A stretch of 64,000 nucleotides of DNA from NCBI RefSeq assembly GCF_001507535.1, contig NZ_LQBN01000001.1, positions 372,001 through 436,000 of the forward strand, given 5' to 3'. The position numbers and the translations under genes are program-made. Position 1 is the first letter of the stretch, and each line of letters starts with the position of its first letter. The DNA comes from Thiomicrospira sp. WB1. GTDB lineage: Bacteria; Pseudomonadota; Gammaproteobacteria; Thiomicrospirales; Thiomicrospiraceae. The notes under the pieces are model-generated. The model worked only from the letters and a program-made list of their open reading frames with translations, searched no databases and was not told the DNA's origin. Shown here piece by piece: positions 42,372 through 52,956 of this stretch.

Positions 42372-43853
42372 ATGTCGTTTCAATCCCGTTTTACCCAATT
42401 GCCATCCGATTTTTATCAGTTCAATGCGCCGGAGCCGATGCAGAATGGGCGCCTGGTGGGGGTGAACGCCGCTCTGCGTGAGCAACTGGGTTTGACGCTG
42501 TCGGACGAAGGGTTGCTGGCGCTGGCGTCAGGCCAATTGACGCATCCCGAGTTGGCTGAGGCAGGACTTCGACCGTTGGCACAGAAATACACCGGGCATC
42601 AGTTCGGTTACTACAACCCACATCTGGGCGATGGTCGGGGGTTATTGCTGGGCGAATGGCTGGCACCGGACGGACAGGTTTGGGACCTGCATCTCAAGGG
42701 GGCTGGTCGCACGCCCTTTTCCCGCAATGGCGACGGGCGAGCGGTGTTGCGCTCCAGCATTCGCGAATATCTCGCCTCCGAAGCGCTGCATGGACTGGGC
42801 GTGCCCACAACCCGGGCGCTGGCGATTGCGAGCAGTGACGAGGCGGTGCAGCGCGAAATCCTGGAACCGCGCGCGACCCTGCTGCGGGTCACGCCCAGTC
42901 ACGTTCGTTTTGGTCACTTTGAATGGGCGGCCCGGAAAAACGCCACGGCACGGGATGCGCTGCTCGGGTTTGTGGTCGACCATTACTTTCCTCAGGCGCA
43001 AGGCAAGTCGTTAAAGCACCAGGCCTGGTATCTTTTGCAACAGGTGTGCGAACGCACCGCGCGCCTGATCGCACACTGGCAAGCCGTTGGCTTCAATCAC
43101 GGGGTGATGAATTCGGACAATATGTCGATTCTGGGCGAGACCTTTGATTTTGGGCCTTATGCCTTTTTTGATGATTTTCAAATGGGATATGTGTGCAACC
43201 ACTCCGACACGGAAGGGCGCTATGCCTACAACGAACAGCCGAGCATCGGGCATTTTAACTGTGCGTTGCTGGCGGATGCGCTGGGCGCGTATTTGAGTGA
43301 GGAAGACCAGAAAAAAGCACTGGACGATTATGTGAACGAATACAACCGGGTTGCACTGGCGCAGATGCTGGTGAAACTGGGGTTGGCCCCCACGCCCCAA
43401 GATCGCAACCGACCGGATGCCGAGGTTCAAAAGGGCGACCGGGCGCTGGTGGCGGATGTGTTTATTCTGATGGATCAGCAGCGGGTGGATCACAGCCTGT
43501 TCTTCCGGCGATTGGCGTGGCTGGGCACCGAGCGTGAACCCGAACTGATGGCGCTGCTGGCCGAGCCGGACGCCTTTGCCGATTGGTTTGCGGCCCTGCA
43601 ACAACGGGTCACCGATGCGGGATTGTCGCAGCATGATTGGCAGGCACGGATTCGAGCCGCTAATCCGTCGATTGTACTGCGCAGTTACATTGCTCAGGAA
43701 ATCATTGACGCCGCTGAAAAGGGCGATGAGGTGCCTTTGATGCAATGGACGCAAGCGCTTCAACACCCGTTTGACGATCACGTGGAGTTGGCCGATTACC
43801 AGCAACCACCCAAACCGGCTCAGAAAAGCATGGTGCTCAGTTGTTCGTCGTGA
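42372..43853 (+). CDS. selO: Protein adenylyltransferase SelO
   Basis: The 493-residue pseudokinase-fold protein has LAQKYTGHQFGYYNPHLGDGRGLLLGE, LHLKGAGRTPFSRNGDGRAVLRSS (split) and the metal-binding NSDNMSILGETFDFGPYAFFDDF. The conserved C-terminal Cys-Ser-Ser is present. SelO transfers AMP to Ser/Thr/Tyr of target proteins during oxidative stress. The ATG at 42372 follows CAGGG at six bases; earlier in-frame codons add no family sequence. A palindrome copy (43019) encodes His-Gln-Ala-Trp-Tyr. Confidence 0.93.
   Translation: MSFQSRFTQLPSDFYQFNAPEPMQNGRLVGVNAALREQLGLTLSDEGLLALASGQLTHPELAEAGLRPLAQKYTGHQFGYYNPHLGDGRGLLLGEWLAPDGQVWDLHLKGAGRTPFSRNGDGRAVLRSSIREYLASEALHGLGVPTTRALAIASSDEAVQREILEPRATLLRVTPSHVRFGHFEWAARKNATARDALLGFVVDHYFPQAQGKSLKHQAWYLLQQVCERTARLIAHWQAVGFNHGVMNSDNMSILGETFDFGPYAFFDDFQMGYVCNHSDTEGRYAYNEQPSIGHFNCALLADALGAYLSEEDQKKALDDYVNEYNRVALAQMLVKLGLAPTPQDRNRPDAEVQKGDRALVADVFILMDQQRVDHSLFFRRLAWLGTEREPELMALLAEPDAFADWFAALQQRVTDAGLSQHDWQARIRAANPSIVLRSYIAQEIIDAAEKGDEVPLMQWTQALQHPFDDHVELADYQQPPKPAQKSMVLSCSS
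43019..43028. repeat. CCAGGCCTGG copy inside selO
   Basis: The core is perfect, with ACCAGGCCTGGT symmetry but without an AAAA tract on either side. It is read as His-Gln-Ala-Trp-Tyr. Confidence 0.8.
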
Positions 43854-43861
43854 GCCGCGAG

Positions 43862-44149
43862 CTATGCTTCTTTATGGTGTTGGATTTTTAAAATCAGAAT
43901 TTTTTCAGACCGGGGCAACCAGCGGTAGTAAATCCGGTAACCGGCTTGGCCGTAAGGCTTGTGTAAAATTCGCATGCCTTTGAGCGCTGCCGTTTCTTTG
44001 CCCATTTCCGGGAAGGACGCCAGGTGATCAATGGAGGTTGTCAGGGCTCGGATGGCGTTGTTGGCAGCAATGTCACTTTCTTCTGCCAAAAACTCTCGCA
44101 AGCGTATCAGGTCCTCACGGGCATGGGCTGTTAAAACAATCCGAGCCAT
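43862..44149 (-). CDS. RelE/ParE-family toxin
   Basis: The 95-residue protein is typical of RelE/ParE: LTAHAREDLIRLREFLAEES, then ASFPEMGKE and GYRIYYRWLPRSEKILILKIQHHKE with the usual C-terminal strand. Such toxins inhibit translation or gyrase. It abuts the antitoxin gene exactly, its ATG directly following the antitoxin stop. Confidence 0.88.
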   Translation of the reverse strand: MARIVLTAHAREDLIRLREFLAEESDIAANNAIRALTTSIDHLASFPEMGKETAALKGMRILHKPYGQAGYRIYYRWLPRSEKILILKIQHHKEA

Positions 44150-44446
44150 TTACGAATTCAATTCTGGGGCCGATTTTTCATCTTCGGTGAACCAGGATTC
44201 CACCCAAGGTTTGATCTGGTTGTCCCAGTCAAACTGCTCACCGGTTTCTTCAAACGCTTTCCAGGATAGCAAAGCGTCTTTCAGGTCGTCATCCAGATCG
44301 TCGCTTTTGGGCAGATAGCGTGCCTCAAGTTCATCGAGGTGCGCCACCAGCGCTTCACGGGCATAAAAGGTTTTGGTGCGCCCGGTCAGTTTGGCCATGG
44401 TCTCCAACCGTGATTCGATGTCTTCAGGCAGGCGAATGGCAAGCAT
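44150..44446 (-). CDS. Ribbon-helix-helix antitoxin
   Basis: The 98-residue protein starts at ATG 44446 behind GGGAG. The N-terminus MLAIRLPEDIESRLETMAKLTG followed by YAREALVAHLDELE fits an RHH/CopG DNA-binding domain. The acidic C-terminal half should bind the toxin. The track's upstream start at 44503 would run through the operator and is not used. Autorepression is likely through the palindrome at 44480. Confidence 0.85.
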   Translation of the reverse strand: MLAIRLPEDIESRLETMAKLTGRTKTFYAREALVAHLDELEARYLPKSDDLDDDLKDALLSWKAFEETGEQFDWDNQIKPWVESWFTEDEKSAPELNS

Positions 44447-44479
44447 AAGGGGCTCCCTTTTCAGTAATGAAGATAAACT

Positions 44480-44496
44480 GCTATACAAAGTATAGC
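44480..44496 (-). promoter_or_regulatory. Operator palindrome of the RelE/ParE module
   Basis: GCTATACAAAGTATAGC is a perfect 7-bp dyad around AAA. The minus strand contains TATACT, a good -10 hexamer, 34 bases before the antitoxin start. An RHH antitoxin bound here would block its own promoter. Confidence 0.65.
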
Positions 44497-44523
44497 AAGC
44501 CAAGGCTGGCGTTTGCTATTTTT

Positions 44524-46167
44524 TTAACCCGATAATGCGGCGCTGACGATGGCCTGGGCTTCTTTGATGATTTCGTCCAGGTGCGCCTGTCCTTTGAAGC
44601 TTTCGGCGTAGATTTTGTAGATGTCTTCGGTGCCTGACGGGCGGGCGGCGAACCAGCCGTTTTTGGTGGTGATTTTCAGGCCGCCGATGGCTGCGCCATT
44701 GCCGGGCGCATGGGTGAGTTTGTCCACAATCGGTTCGCCCGCCAGCGAATCGGCTTTGACCTTATCGGGCGACAGGTTTTTGAGGATGGCTTTCTGCTCG
44801 CGGTTGGCGGGCGCGTCAATGCGCGTGTAGACCGGGTCGCCAAATTGTTCGGTCAGGGCCTGATAAAGCTGGCCCGGGTCCTTGCCCGTGACGGCGGTGA
44901 TTTCGGCGGCGAGCAGGTTCAGGATAATGCCGTCCTTATCTGTGCTCCAGACGGTGCCGTCCCGGCGCAAAAACGACGCCCCGGCGGACTCTTCACCACC
45001 GAATCCGAATTCGCCTGAGACCAGTCCGTCAACAAACCATTTGAAACCGACCGGCACTTCGGCCAGCACTTTGCCCAGGCTGGCGACCACGCGATCGATC
45101 ATGGAGCTGGAGACCAGTGTTTTGCCGATTTTGACATCGGCCGCCCAGTTCGGGCGGTGGGTCAGCAGGTATTGGATTGCGACCGCCAGATAGTGATTGG
45201 GGTTCATCAGACCGCTGGAGGGGGTGACGATGCCGTGTCGGTCCACGTCCGGGTCATTGCCAAAAGCGATGTCATAACGGTCTTTGAGGTCAATCAAACC
45301 GGCCATGGCGTACGGTGATGAACAGTCCATGCGGATTTTGCCGTCCTTGTCGACGTGCATAAAGCCAAACGTGGGATCGACGCGGTCATTGACCACCTCA
45401 ATGTTGAGGCCGTAATGCTCGGCAATCGGCTGCCAGAAATCCACGGCAGCGCCCCCCATCGGGTCCACACCGATTTTGAGATTGGCCTCGCGGATGGCGG
45501 CCATGTCGACGACGCTTTCCAGATCTTTGACGTAGGGCATGATCAGATCTGCTTGGGTCAGGTGCGGCGAGGTCATGGCTTCGGCCAGTGGCAGACGCTG
45601 GATGGCGCTCATATCTTCGCTCAGAATGGCGTTGGCGCGTGCCTGAATCACATCGGTGGCGTCGGTGTCGGCCGGGCCACCATTGGGCGGGTTGTATTTG
45701 AAGCCGCCATCCTGCGGCGGGTTATGCGATGGCGTGATGATCACCCCATCGGCCAGGTCGTGTTCGCGTTGATGATTGTAGGTCAGGATGGCGTGTGAAA
45801 TCACCGGCGTGGGTGTGTAGCGACCGTTGCCCTGAATGATCACGTCCAGCCCGTTGCCGACAAACACTTCGATCGCGGTGGCATGCGCCGCTTCCGAGAG
45901 CGCATGAGTGTCCATGCCGATGTAGATGGGGCCGGTGATGCCCTGCTGGTCGCGGTATTCGACAATCGCCTGGGCGATGGCGGCGATGTGGTTTTCATTG
46001 AACGCGCTCTGGCTGGCGCAGCCGCGATGGCCGGAGGTGCCGAAACTGACCGCCTGATCGGGATGGCTGACGTCCGGGGTCAGGGTGTAGTAATCGCTGA
46101 CCAGCTTGGGAATGTTTTCCAGCAAAGCGTGTGGGGCCGGTTTGCCCGCCAGTTCAGAGTGCGCCAT
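44524..46167 (-). CDS. pgm: Phosphoglucomutase (alpha-D-glucose phosphate specific)
   Basis: The 547-residue protein has an N-terminal FGTSGHRG, the phosphoserine loop [15 protein letters not shown], the metal loop [13 protein letters not shown], sugar-binding GEESAGASF and phosphate-binding [13 protein letters not shown]. It interconverts glucose-1-phosphate and glucose-6-phosphate for glycogen, trehalose and surface-sugar synthesis. The length equals E. coli Pgm (546 aa). It stands alone and lies downstream of no other gene on its strand. Confidence 0.95.
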   Translation of the reverse strand: MAHSELAGKPAPHALLENIPKLVSDYYTLTPDVSHPDQAVSFGTSGHRGCASQSAFNENHIAAIAQAIVEYRDQQGITGPIYIGMDTHALSEAAHATAIEVFVGNGLDVIIQGNGRYTPTPVISHAILTYNHQREHDLADGVIITPSHNPPQDGGFKYNPPNGGPADTDATDVIQARANAILSEDMSAIQRLPLAEAMTSPHLTQADLIMPYVKDLESVVDMAAIREANLKIGVDPMGGAAVDFWQPIAEHYGLNIEVVNDRVDPTFGFMHVDKDGKIRMDCSSPYAMAGLIDLKDRYDIAFGNDPDVDRHGIVTPSSGLMNPNHYLAVAIQYLLTHRPNWAADVKIGKTLVSSSMIDRVVASLGKVLAEVPVGFKWFVDGLVSGEFGFGGEESAGASFLRRDGTVWSTDKDGIILNLLAAEITAVTGKDPGQLYQALTEQFGDPVYTRIDAPANREQKAILKNLSPDKVKADSLAGEPIVDKLTHAPGNGAAIGGLKITTKNGWFAARPSGTEDIYKIYAESFKGQAHLDEIIKEAQAIVSAALSG

Positions 46168-46291
46168 AGGTCGATGTCCTTGTTTTATGAATGCGTTGAT
46201 TTCATCTTAGCGGATTCTGAAGGGAATTTTAAATGCGGTTGGGGCAAAGCCCGTGACAAGTCGATGAAATAACGGTTTTCAGAACGAGTTA

Positions 46292-46306
46292 TGTTATAGT
46301 GTAACA
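46292..46306 (+). promoter_or_regulatory. Zur-like operator
   Basis: TGTTATAGTGTAACA is a dyad closely matching the gammaproteobacterial Zur core (TGTTATAWTATAACA). It lies 52 bases before the small His-rich gene and upstream of a ZnuD-like receptor. Confidence 0.65.
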
Positions 46307-46357
46307 CTCAGGTTTCCGTTTCAGTCACCCAAACTGTCAGGCTGTCGTCTTGTTTTT

Positions 46358-46672
46358 ATGAACCCTTTGCCTCGCTTACATTCTGCTCGCCGTTCCGGCT
46401 TGATTGCATCCTGCCTGGTCTGGGGGCTGCTGGCCGCGTTCTGGTTCGGTCAGACCGGGGCATTGGTGCACGAAACCGAGCATCCATTTCATGAGCACAC
46501 CGTGGAATGTGATGCGTATCAGGCGCTGTCGCAGCCGCTCAGCGGTGATGGGGTCGGTCAGGCTCCTCTGTCCAACCTGTTTCCGGCGCAAATCGTTTCT
46601 GCTTCGCTTGTTGTTTCCCGACGGGTTTCCGAGTCGCCTGTTTTCTATGGCCGGGCGCCCCCGTTCTCCTGA
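46358..46672 (+). CDS. Small exported His-rich protein next to znuD
   Basis: The 104-residue protein has an N-terminal hydrophobic helix (GLIASCLVWGLLAAFWFG). A cluster of likely zinc ligands follows, HETEHPFHEHTVECD (residues 38-52, four His and one Cys with acids). The rest is low in features. It resembles no family I can name; short DUF2946-like proteins near metal genes are comparable. No clear Shine-Dalgarno precedes the ATG, so the start is uncertain. It follows the Zur-like site and precedes the receptor, suggesting a periplasmic zinc role. Confidence 0.6.
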   Translation: MNPLPRLHSARRSGLIASCLVWGLLAAFWFGQTGALVHETEHPFHEHTVECDAYQALSQPLSGDGVGQAPLSNLFPAQIVSASLVVSRRVSESPVFYGRAPPFS

Positions 46673-46721
46673 ACGTGTCTCTTTTGTAAGTGTTTTGTCA
46701 TGGCTGCCGGGCGGGTTTTGA

Positions 46722-46731
46722 CCAGGCCTGG
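46722..46731. repeat. CCAGGCCTGG copy between the His-rich gene and znuD
   Basis: It lies 87 bases before the receptor start. The minus strand reads CAGGCCTGGTCAAAACCC. Confidence 0.85.
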
Positions 46732-46817
46732 TGGTTTTTGTCTTTGATTTGAGTGCTTCGCTGCGTGCGAAGAACTTATCGATTGATTTATATTCATTAT
46801 TCAGTTCAGGAAAACGT

Positions 46818-48950
46818 ATGAGCGTATCAAGAAAAACCCTATTGTCTAAGGCCATTGCTGTGGCCATGATTCAGGCCGCCGCGAGCAACGCAGTGCTGGC
46901 CGAGCAAAGCGAGCCGGTTGCGTCCAGTCAGACGAAACTGGCCCCTGTGACCATCTCCGCTTCGCCCATTCACCAACATCAGGCGTTTGATGTGCCTTCG
47001 CAAATCAACGGCCTTGATGGCGAGGAAAAGCGCGCGGCGCAGAGCGGCTCGCTGGGCGACACGCTGGATGGCATTGCCGGGGTCAACAACCTGGGTACCG
47101 GTGCTCAGGCTGGCAAACCTGTGATCCGCGGCATGTCAGGCAATCGAGTCAAAGTGTTGTCCAACGGTCAGGCCACCGATTTTCAAACCTATGGCGTGCG
47201 TCATCCCGCCAACATCGATCCCTTTCTGGCGGAGCGTTTGGAGGTGGTGCGCGGCCCGCAGAGTGTGCTCTATGGTTCTGAAGCCCTAGGTGGGGTGGTG
47301 AATGTGCTGTCGCCAGCGATTCCGTACGGGCGTGACACCCACGGCGAAGTAATGGGCGAGTACAGCTCGCAGAACAGTGAAAAAGTGGTCGGTGCCAAAC
47401 TGGGTGCGGGCGGCGAAAATTTCGGTCTGACCGCTGGGTATGTGCAGCGCAAAGCCGACAACATGACCGTGCCGGATGAAAAAGACCGCGCGCTGTTGAC
47501 CGGAGAAGTGCCTTACACCAATTACGACAACCGTTCGACCCATATTGGCCTGGGGTATGACGACCATTGGGGCTATGTCGAGTTGCGTCACACCCAGTGG
47601 ATTGCCAAACAGAATTTTGTGGGCATTGAAAACGATGGCGGTGGGTTCGAAGCGGTGCCCGCCGGACAGCGCCTGCAAAACGACGAAACTCAATTGAAGG
47701 CCGGTCTGTATTTGGGCGATTGGACCCTGAAAGCGGATTGGAGCCACACTTTCAACCAGCGCGAAGCCGCGCACGATCTGCCATATGAAACCATGGCCGC
47801 CGACAAGGGCACGGATCATTATCTGGACCTGGAAGTAAAACGGGATGATGTCACCCTCGCGCTGGCGCACCCGAAAATGGGCGATTTTGAAGGCGAAATC
47901 GGCGTGAGTCTGACCGAAAAAGAACAGACCTTAAAATCCGGTCATCTGGCACCCAGCGCGGATGTGAGCCAACAGGCGGTGTATCTGTTTGAAGAAGCCG
48001 ATTACGATCGCTGGCTGGTGCAGTTTGGTGCCCGCTATGATCGCCATGAGGTCAAAGCACCGATTAATGAAGCCAACCACCATTTTATCGAAGACGGTTT
48101 TTTTGACGACAGCAACAATGAGCGCACCTTTGATGTGGTGACCGGCTCGCTGGGCGCCACGTATCGGTTGGCGGATAACTGGGCGCTGGCCGGGTCGCTG
48201 GCACGCGGCTATCGTGCACCGAGCATTTTTGAACTTTATGCAGGCGGTGAACATGGCGGAGTTCAGGCGTTTCAGATCGGCAACCCGGACTTGAAGGAAG
48301 AAACCTCCATCAATGCCGACCTGTCGCTGCGCTGGCAAACCGATCAGGCGCAAGCCAGTGCTACGGTGTATCAGAACTGGGTGGATAATTACATTTATCT
48401 GGAACGCACAGGCAACACGGTCACGGGTGAATCGGGCAACAGTCTGGATGAAATGCAGGCGCAGCAGACCAAGGCTCAGATTCGAGGTCTGGAACTGGCC
48501 TATCAGCAGCAATTCACTCAACACTGGTCTGCGGATGCCGCGCTTGAAATCATTCAGGGGCGTGATACCGACAACAGCCGTGACCTGCCTTTGATTCCCG
48601 CCAATAACCTGCGTCTGGGCGGGCAGTTTCACCCGACCGATGGCGATGTGCTGAAAAATCAGGCACTCTCGCTCGGCGTGAAACTGGTGGCGGCCAAAGA
48701 TGCGGCCGGGCAGTATGAACCCTTTTCCCAGTTTGACAACATCCCGACCGGCACCGCCTCGACCGATGCTTACAGTGTCTGGGATCTGGGCTATACCGCA
48801 CAGGTCAAATGGGACAAACGCACACTGCGTTTGAGTGCTAAGGTGGAAAACCTGTTTGACACCGCCTATGTGGACTTCCTCAACACCTACAAAGGCTACT
48901 CACTCAACCCCGGGCGTAATGTTCGCATGAACGCCGCTTTGGAATTTTAA
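46818..48950 (+). CDS. znuD: ZnuD-like TonB-dependent receptor (zinc)
   Basis: The 710-residue protein starts at ATG 46818 with a signal peptide ending NAVLA. The plug domain has LGDTLDGIAGVNNLGTGAQAGKPVIRGMSGNRVKVLSNG (split near residues 75-115) and VRGPQSVLYGSEALGGVVNVL. A 22-strand-type barrel ends with RMNAALEF. The RGMSGNRVKVL plug and the HQHQAF N-terminus are typical of ZnuD-type zinc/heme receptors. The upstream Zur-like dyad supports zinc regulation. The substrate remains inferred. Confidence 0.82.
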   Translation: MSVSRKTLLSKAIAVAMIQAAASNAVLAEQSEPVASSQTKLAPVTISASPIHQHQAFDVPSQINGLDGEEKRAAQSGSLGDTLDGIAGVNNLGTGAQAGKPVIRGMSGNRVKVLSNGQATDFQTYGVRHPANIDPFLAERLEVVRGPQSVLYGSEALGGVVNVLSPAIPYGRDTHGEVMGEYSSQNSEKVVGAKLGAGGENFGLTAGYVQRKADNMTVPDEKDRALLTGEVPYTNYDNRSTHIGLGYDDHWGYVELRHTQWIAKQNFVGIENDGGGFEAVPAGQRLQNDETQLKAGLYLGDWTLKADWSHTFNQREAAHDLPYETMAADKGTDHYLDLEVKRDDVTLALAHPKMGDFEGEIGVSLTEKEQTLKSGHLAPSADVSQQAVYLFEEADYDRWLVQFGARYDRHEVKAPINEANHHFIEDGFFDDSNNERTFDVVTGSLGATYRLADNWALAGSLARGYRAPSIFELYAGGEHGGVQAFQIGNPDLKEETSINADLSLRWQTDQAQASATVYQNWVDNYIYLERTGNTVTGESGNSLDEMQAQQTKAQIRGLELAYQQQFTQHWSADAALEIIQGRDTDNSRDLPLIPANNLRLGGQFHPTDGDVLKNQALSLGVKLVAAKDAAGQYEPFSQFDNIPTGTASTDAYSVWDLGYTAQVKWDKRTLRLSAKVENLFDTAYVDFLNTYKGYSLNPGRNVRMNAALEF

Positions 48951-48971
48951 TCGATCTTAACCAACCTTCCG

Positions 48972-49020
48972 CCCCGGCGTTCTGTCGGGGTGTTTTTGAC
49001 CAGGCCTGGTAAAAAAACAC
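48972..49020 (+). terminator. Terminator after znuD, fused to a palindrome copy
   Basis: CCCCG (48972-48976) and CGGGG (48986-48990) form a stem followed by TGTTTTT. Directly after it the palindrome at 49000-49009, with GTGTTTTT and AAAAAACAC flanks, can form a second hairpin. Together they can end znuD transcription before groESL. Confidence 0.65.
49000..49009. repeat. CCAGGCCTGG copy between znuD and groES
   Basis: The plus strand reads CAGGCCTGGTAAAAAAACAC and the minus strand CAGGCCTGGTCAAAAACAC, so both sides carry the A-tract. Confidence 0.85.
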
Positions 49021-49059
49021 CTTTCTCTCTTGAAAAAAATCCCCCTGTCTCCATAAAGC

Positions 49060-49087
49060 TTGACAGCTTTGGCGCAATTTATAAAAT
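49060..49087 (+). promoter_or_regulatory. groESL promoter
   Basis: TTGACA (49060-49065) and TAAAAT (49082-49087) are separated by 16 bases, a good sigma-70 match. The CIRCE element begins three bases later, over the expected transcription start. Confidence 0.65.
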
Positions 49088-49089
49088 TG

Positions 49090-49116
49090 TTAGCACTCTC
49101 AGTATTAGAGTGCTAA
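49090..49116 (+). promoter_or_regulatory. CIRCE operator (HrcA binding site)
   Basis: TTAGCACTC, nine bases, then GAGTGCTAA is a perfect CIRCE element, placed just before groES. It indicates repression by HrcA, whose gene is not in this window. Confidence 0.93.
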
Positions 49117-49211
49117 TTTTTGATGCCGCAGCCCAGCTTTAAACGGTGGCTGCGGTGATTCTGACAAACGTCAGGCACTTGACCTTACTTGATAAATCAG
49201 GAGATCCATCG

Positions 49212-49502
49212 ATGAAAATCAAGCCATTACATGATCGTGTGGTTGTACGCCAGAAAGAGGAAGAAAAAGAGTCGGCCGGCGGGATTCTGCTGCCCGGTTC
49301 CGCTCAGGAAAAAGAAAACATGGGCGAAGTGGTCGCTGTGGGGCCAGGCAAAATGGCCGACAACGGTTCGCGCATGGAAATGACCGTGAAGGTCGGCGAT
49401 CAGGTGCTGTTTGGCCAGTTTTCCGGTCAGGAAGTCAAAGACGGCGAAGGGGAACCCCTGAAAGTGATGCGTGAAGACGACATCATTGCAATCATCGAGT
49501 AA
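49212..49502 (+). CDS. groES: Co-chaperonin GroES
   Basis: The 96-residue protein begins [20 protein letters not shown] behind AGGAGA. The mobile loop [18 protein letters not shown] and dome region [10 protein letters not shown] are intact. It caps the GroEL cage. The reading frame extends upstream into the leader, but only ATG 49212 gives family sequence. It lies 24 bases before groEL. Confidence 0.97.
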   Translation: MKIKPLHDRVVVRQKEEEKESAGGILLPGSAQEKENMGEVVAVGPGKMADNGSRMEMTVKVGDQVLFGQFSGQEVKDGEGEPLKVMREDDIIAIIE

Positions 49503-51173
<1,671 letters not shown>

Positions 51174-51205
51174 GCCCCCGCTTTCCCAACGTCTTAAGCA
51201 GACAG

Positions 51206-51245
51206 AAACCCGCGTCGACTTCGGTTGGCGCGGGTTTTTTATTTT
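51206..51245 (+). terminator. Rho-independent terminator after groEL
   Basis: AAACCCGCG (51206-51214) pairs with CGCGGGTTT (51229-51237), followed by TTTATTTTT. Confidence 0.9.
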
Positions 51246-51331
51246 TGCAACCCCGGTTGGCCTGCAGACGTTTGTGGCCGGGCGGGCTCGTGCTAAAATG
51301 CGGGTTTTGAGACGACAGATTGGATAATGGG

Positions 51332-52393
51332 ATGACACAGGCAAATATCAAAATCGGGATTGTCGGCGGCACCGGGTTTACCGGGGTCGAGCTTTTGCGC
51401 ATGCTGAGCACACATGATCAGGTGCAGGTTGAGGTGATTACCGCGCGTTCGGAAGCGGGGATGCCGGTGGCGGAGATGTTTCCCAATCTGCGCGGTGTGA
51501 CCGATCTGGTGTTCAGTGAGCCCAAACTGGCCACCCTGAGCCAGTGTGATCTGGTGTTTTTTGCCACCCCGCACGGCGTGGCCATGGAAATGGCCCCGGC
51601 CCTGGTGGAGGCCGGGGTGAAAGTGATCGATCTGGGGGCGGATTTCCGTCTGGAAGATCTGGGCGTCTGGTCGCAATGGTACGGCATGGACCACAGCGCC
51701 GAAATTTTGATGTCGCGTGTGGCCTATGGGTTGCCGGAATGGTATCGCTCAGCCATCGCGCAGGCGCGCGTCGTGGCCAATCCGGGCTGTTACCCCACGG
51801 CCATTCTGTTGGGTGCGTTGCCGTTTCTCAAGGCCGGGCTGGTCAAGCCGGAAGGGATTGTCGCCGATGGCAAATCCGGCGTCAGTGGCGCCGGTCGGGG
51901 CGCCAAAGTGCCCATGCTGGGCGCCGAAATGAGCGAAAGTTTTAAAGCCTACGGCATCAACGGTCACCGTCATTTGCCGGAAATTCTGGAAAAGGCCTCT
52001 CAGGTGTCCGACCAGTCTGTGTCGATGACGTTTGTGCCGCATCTGGTGCCGATGGTGCGGGGCATGGAGGCGACGCTGTATCTGCCGCTGACCGATCCTG
52101 ATTCGTCGCAGTCGGACGTGGAGGCGTTGCAATCCCTGTTGGCATCGACTTATGCCGAGGAACCGTTTGTGGATGTCATGCCGCCCAATTCGCTGCCGGA
52201 AACCCGCAGTGTGCGCGGGTCCAACCTGTGCCGCTTGAGCTTGTCACGTCCGCAAAACGGTGATGTGCTGGTGGTCACCTCGGTGATTGATAATCTGGTC
52301 AAGGGCGCGGCCGGTCAGGCCATTCAGAACATGAACCTGCTCTTTGGCTGGCCGGAAACCAAAGGCCTGCAGCAAATCGGCCTGATGCCTTAA
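51332..52393 (+). CDS. argC: N-acetyl-gamma-glutamyl-phosphate reductase
   Basis: The 353-residue protein has NADPH-binding IGIVGGTGFTGVELLRML and the catalytic Cys in VANPGCYPTAILLGALP. KSGVSGAGRGAK and the late segment SVRGSNLCRLSLSRPQNGD are also present. It catalyses the third step of arginine synthesis. I chose ATG 51332; an in-frame TTG lies 12 bases earlier. It stands apart from other arg genes. A large hairpin containing a palindrome copy follows it. Confidence 0.95.
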   Translation: MTQANIKIGIVGGTGFTGVELLRMLSTHDQVQVEVITARSEAGMPVAEMFPNLRGVTDLVFSEPKLATLSQCDLVFFATPHGVAMEMAPALVEAGVKVIDLGADFRLEDLGVWSQWYGMDHSAEILMSRVAYGLPEWYRSAIAQARVVANPGCYPTAILLGALPFLKAGLVKPEGIVADGKSGVSGAGRGAKVPMLGAEMSESFKAYGINGHRHLPEILEKASQVSDQSVSMTFVPHLVPMVRGMEATLYLPLTDPDSSQSDVEALQSLLASTYAEEPFVDVMPPNSLPETRSVRGSNLCRLSLSRPQNGDVLVVTSVIDNLVKGAAGQAIQNMNLLFGWPETKGLQQIGLMP

Positions 52394-52410
52394 AGTTGGG
52401 GCGGTCAATT

Positions 52411-52445
52411 GGGTCACTTTTACCAGGCCTGGTTAAAAGTGACCC
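52411..52445 (+). terminator. Long hairpin around a palindrome copy, after argC
   Basis: GGGTCACTTTTACCAGG pairs with CCTGGTTAAAAGTGACCC with a single extra T. The stem is 17 bp with essentially no loop and is followed by TTTCGC. It probably ends argC transcription. Confidence 0.65.
52423..52432. repeat. CCAGGCCTGG copy at the centre of the argC hairpin
   Basis: The core is the exact dyad centre of the hairpin at 52411-52445. The plus strand reads CAGGCCTGGTTAAAAGTG. Confidence 0.85.
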
Positions 52446-52513
52446 TTTCGCAGGGTTTTGTTACAATAAATTTATCTCAGCTCATAATTGAGAGCATGAC
52501 AAAGGAGGCAGAT

Positions 52514-52855
52514 ATGTCTGCGATGCCGGAACCAGTTAATTTTACCGAAGCGGCGGCCCAGAAAGTAAGCGGTCTGATTGCCGACGAGGGCAATCCGGAG
52601 TTGAAGTTGCGGGTGTACATCACCGGTGGTGGTTGCTCCGGCTTTCAGTATGGGTTCACCTTTGATGAAAGTCAGGCGGACGACGACACCGTCGTGGAAA
52701 AAGAAGGGGTCAAGCTGATGATTGACCCGATGAGTTTTCAGTACCTGATGGGCGCGCGCATTGATTATCTGGAAGATCTCCAGGGCGCACGTTTTGTGAT
52801 TGAAAACCCCAATGCGACCACCACCTGTGGTTGCGGGTCGTCCTTCGGCGTGTGA
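52514..52855 (+). CDS. erpA: Iron-sulfur cluster insertion protein ErpA
   Basis: The 113-residue A-type carrier aligns along its length with E. coli ErpA. The three cluster ligands are in [11 protein letters not shown] and the C-terminal TTCGCGSSF. It delivers [4Fe-4S] clusters to respiratory and isoprenoid enzymes; SdhB and the polyferredoxin here are plausible clients. AAAGGAGG precedes ATG 52514; upstream in-frame codons have no support. Confidence 0.95.
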   Translation: MSAMPEPVNFTEAAAQKVSGLIADEGNPELKLRVYITGGGCSGFQYGFTFDESQADDDTVVEKEGVKLMIDPMSFQYLMGARIDYLEDLQGARFVIENPNATTTCGCGSSFGV

Positions 52856-52956
52856 CCAATCGGCCCGTTCATCGGGCAAAACACTCTATTTCCCATCAAC
52901 ACGGACAGCGCGGCATGCCTGATTCCGTGTTTTTATTTTCGCGTTAGGAACCCTTT

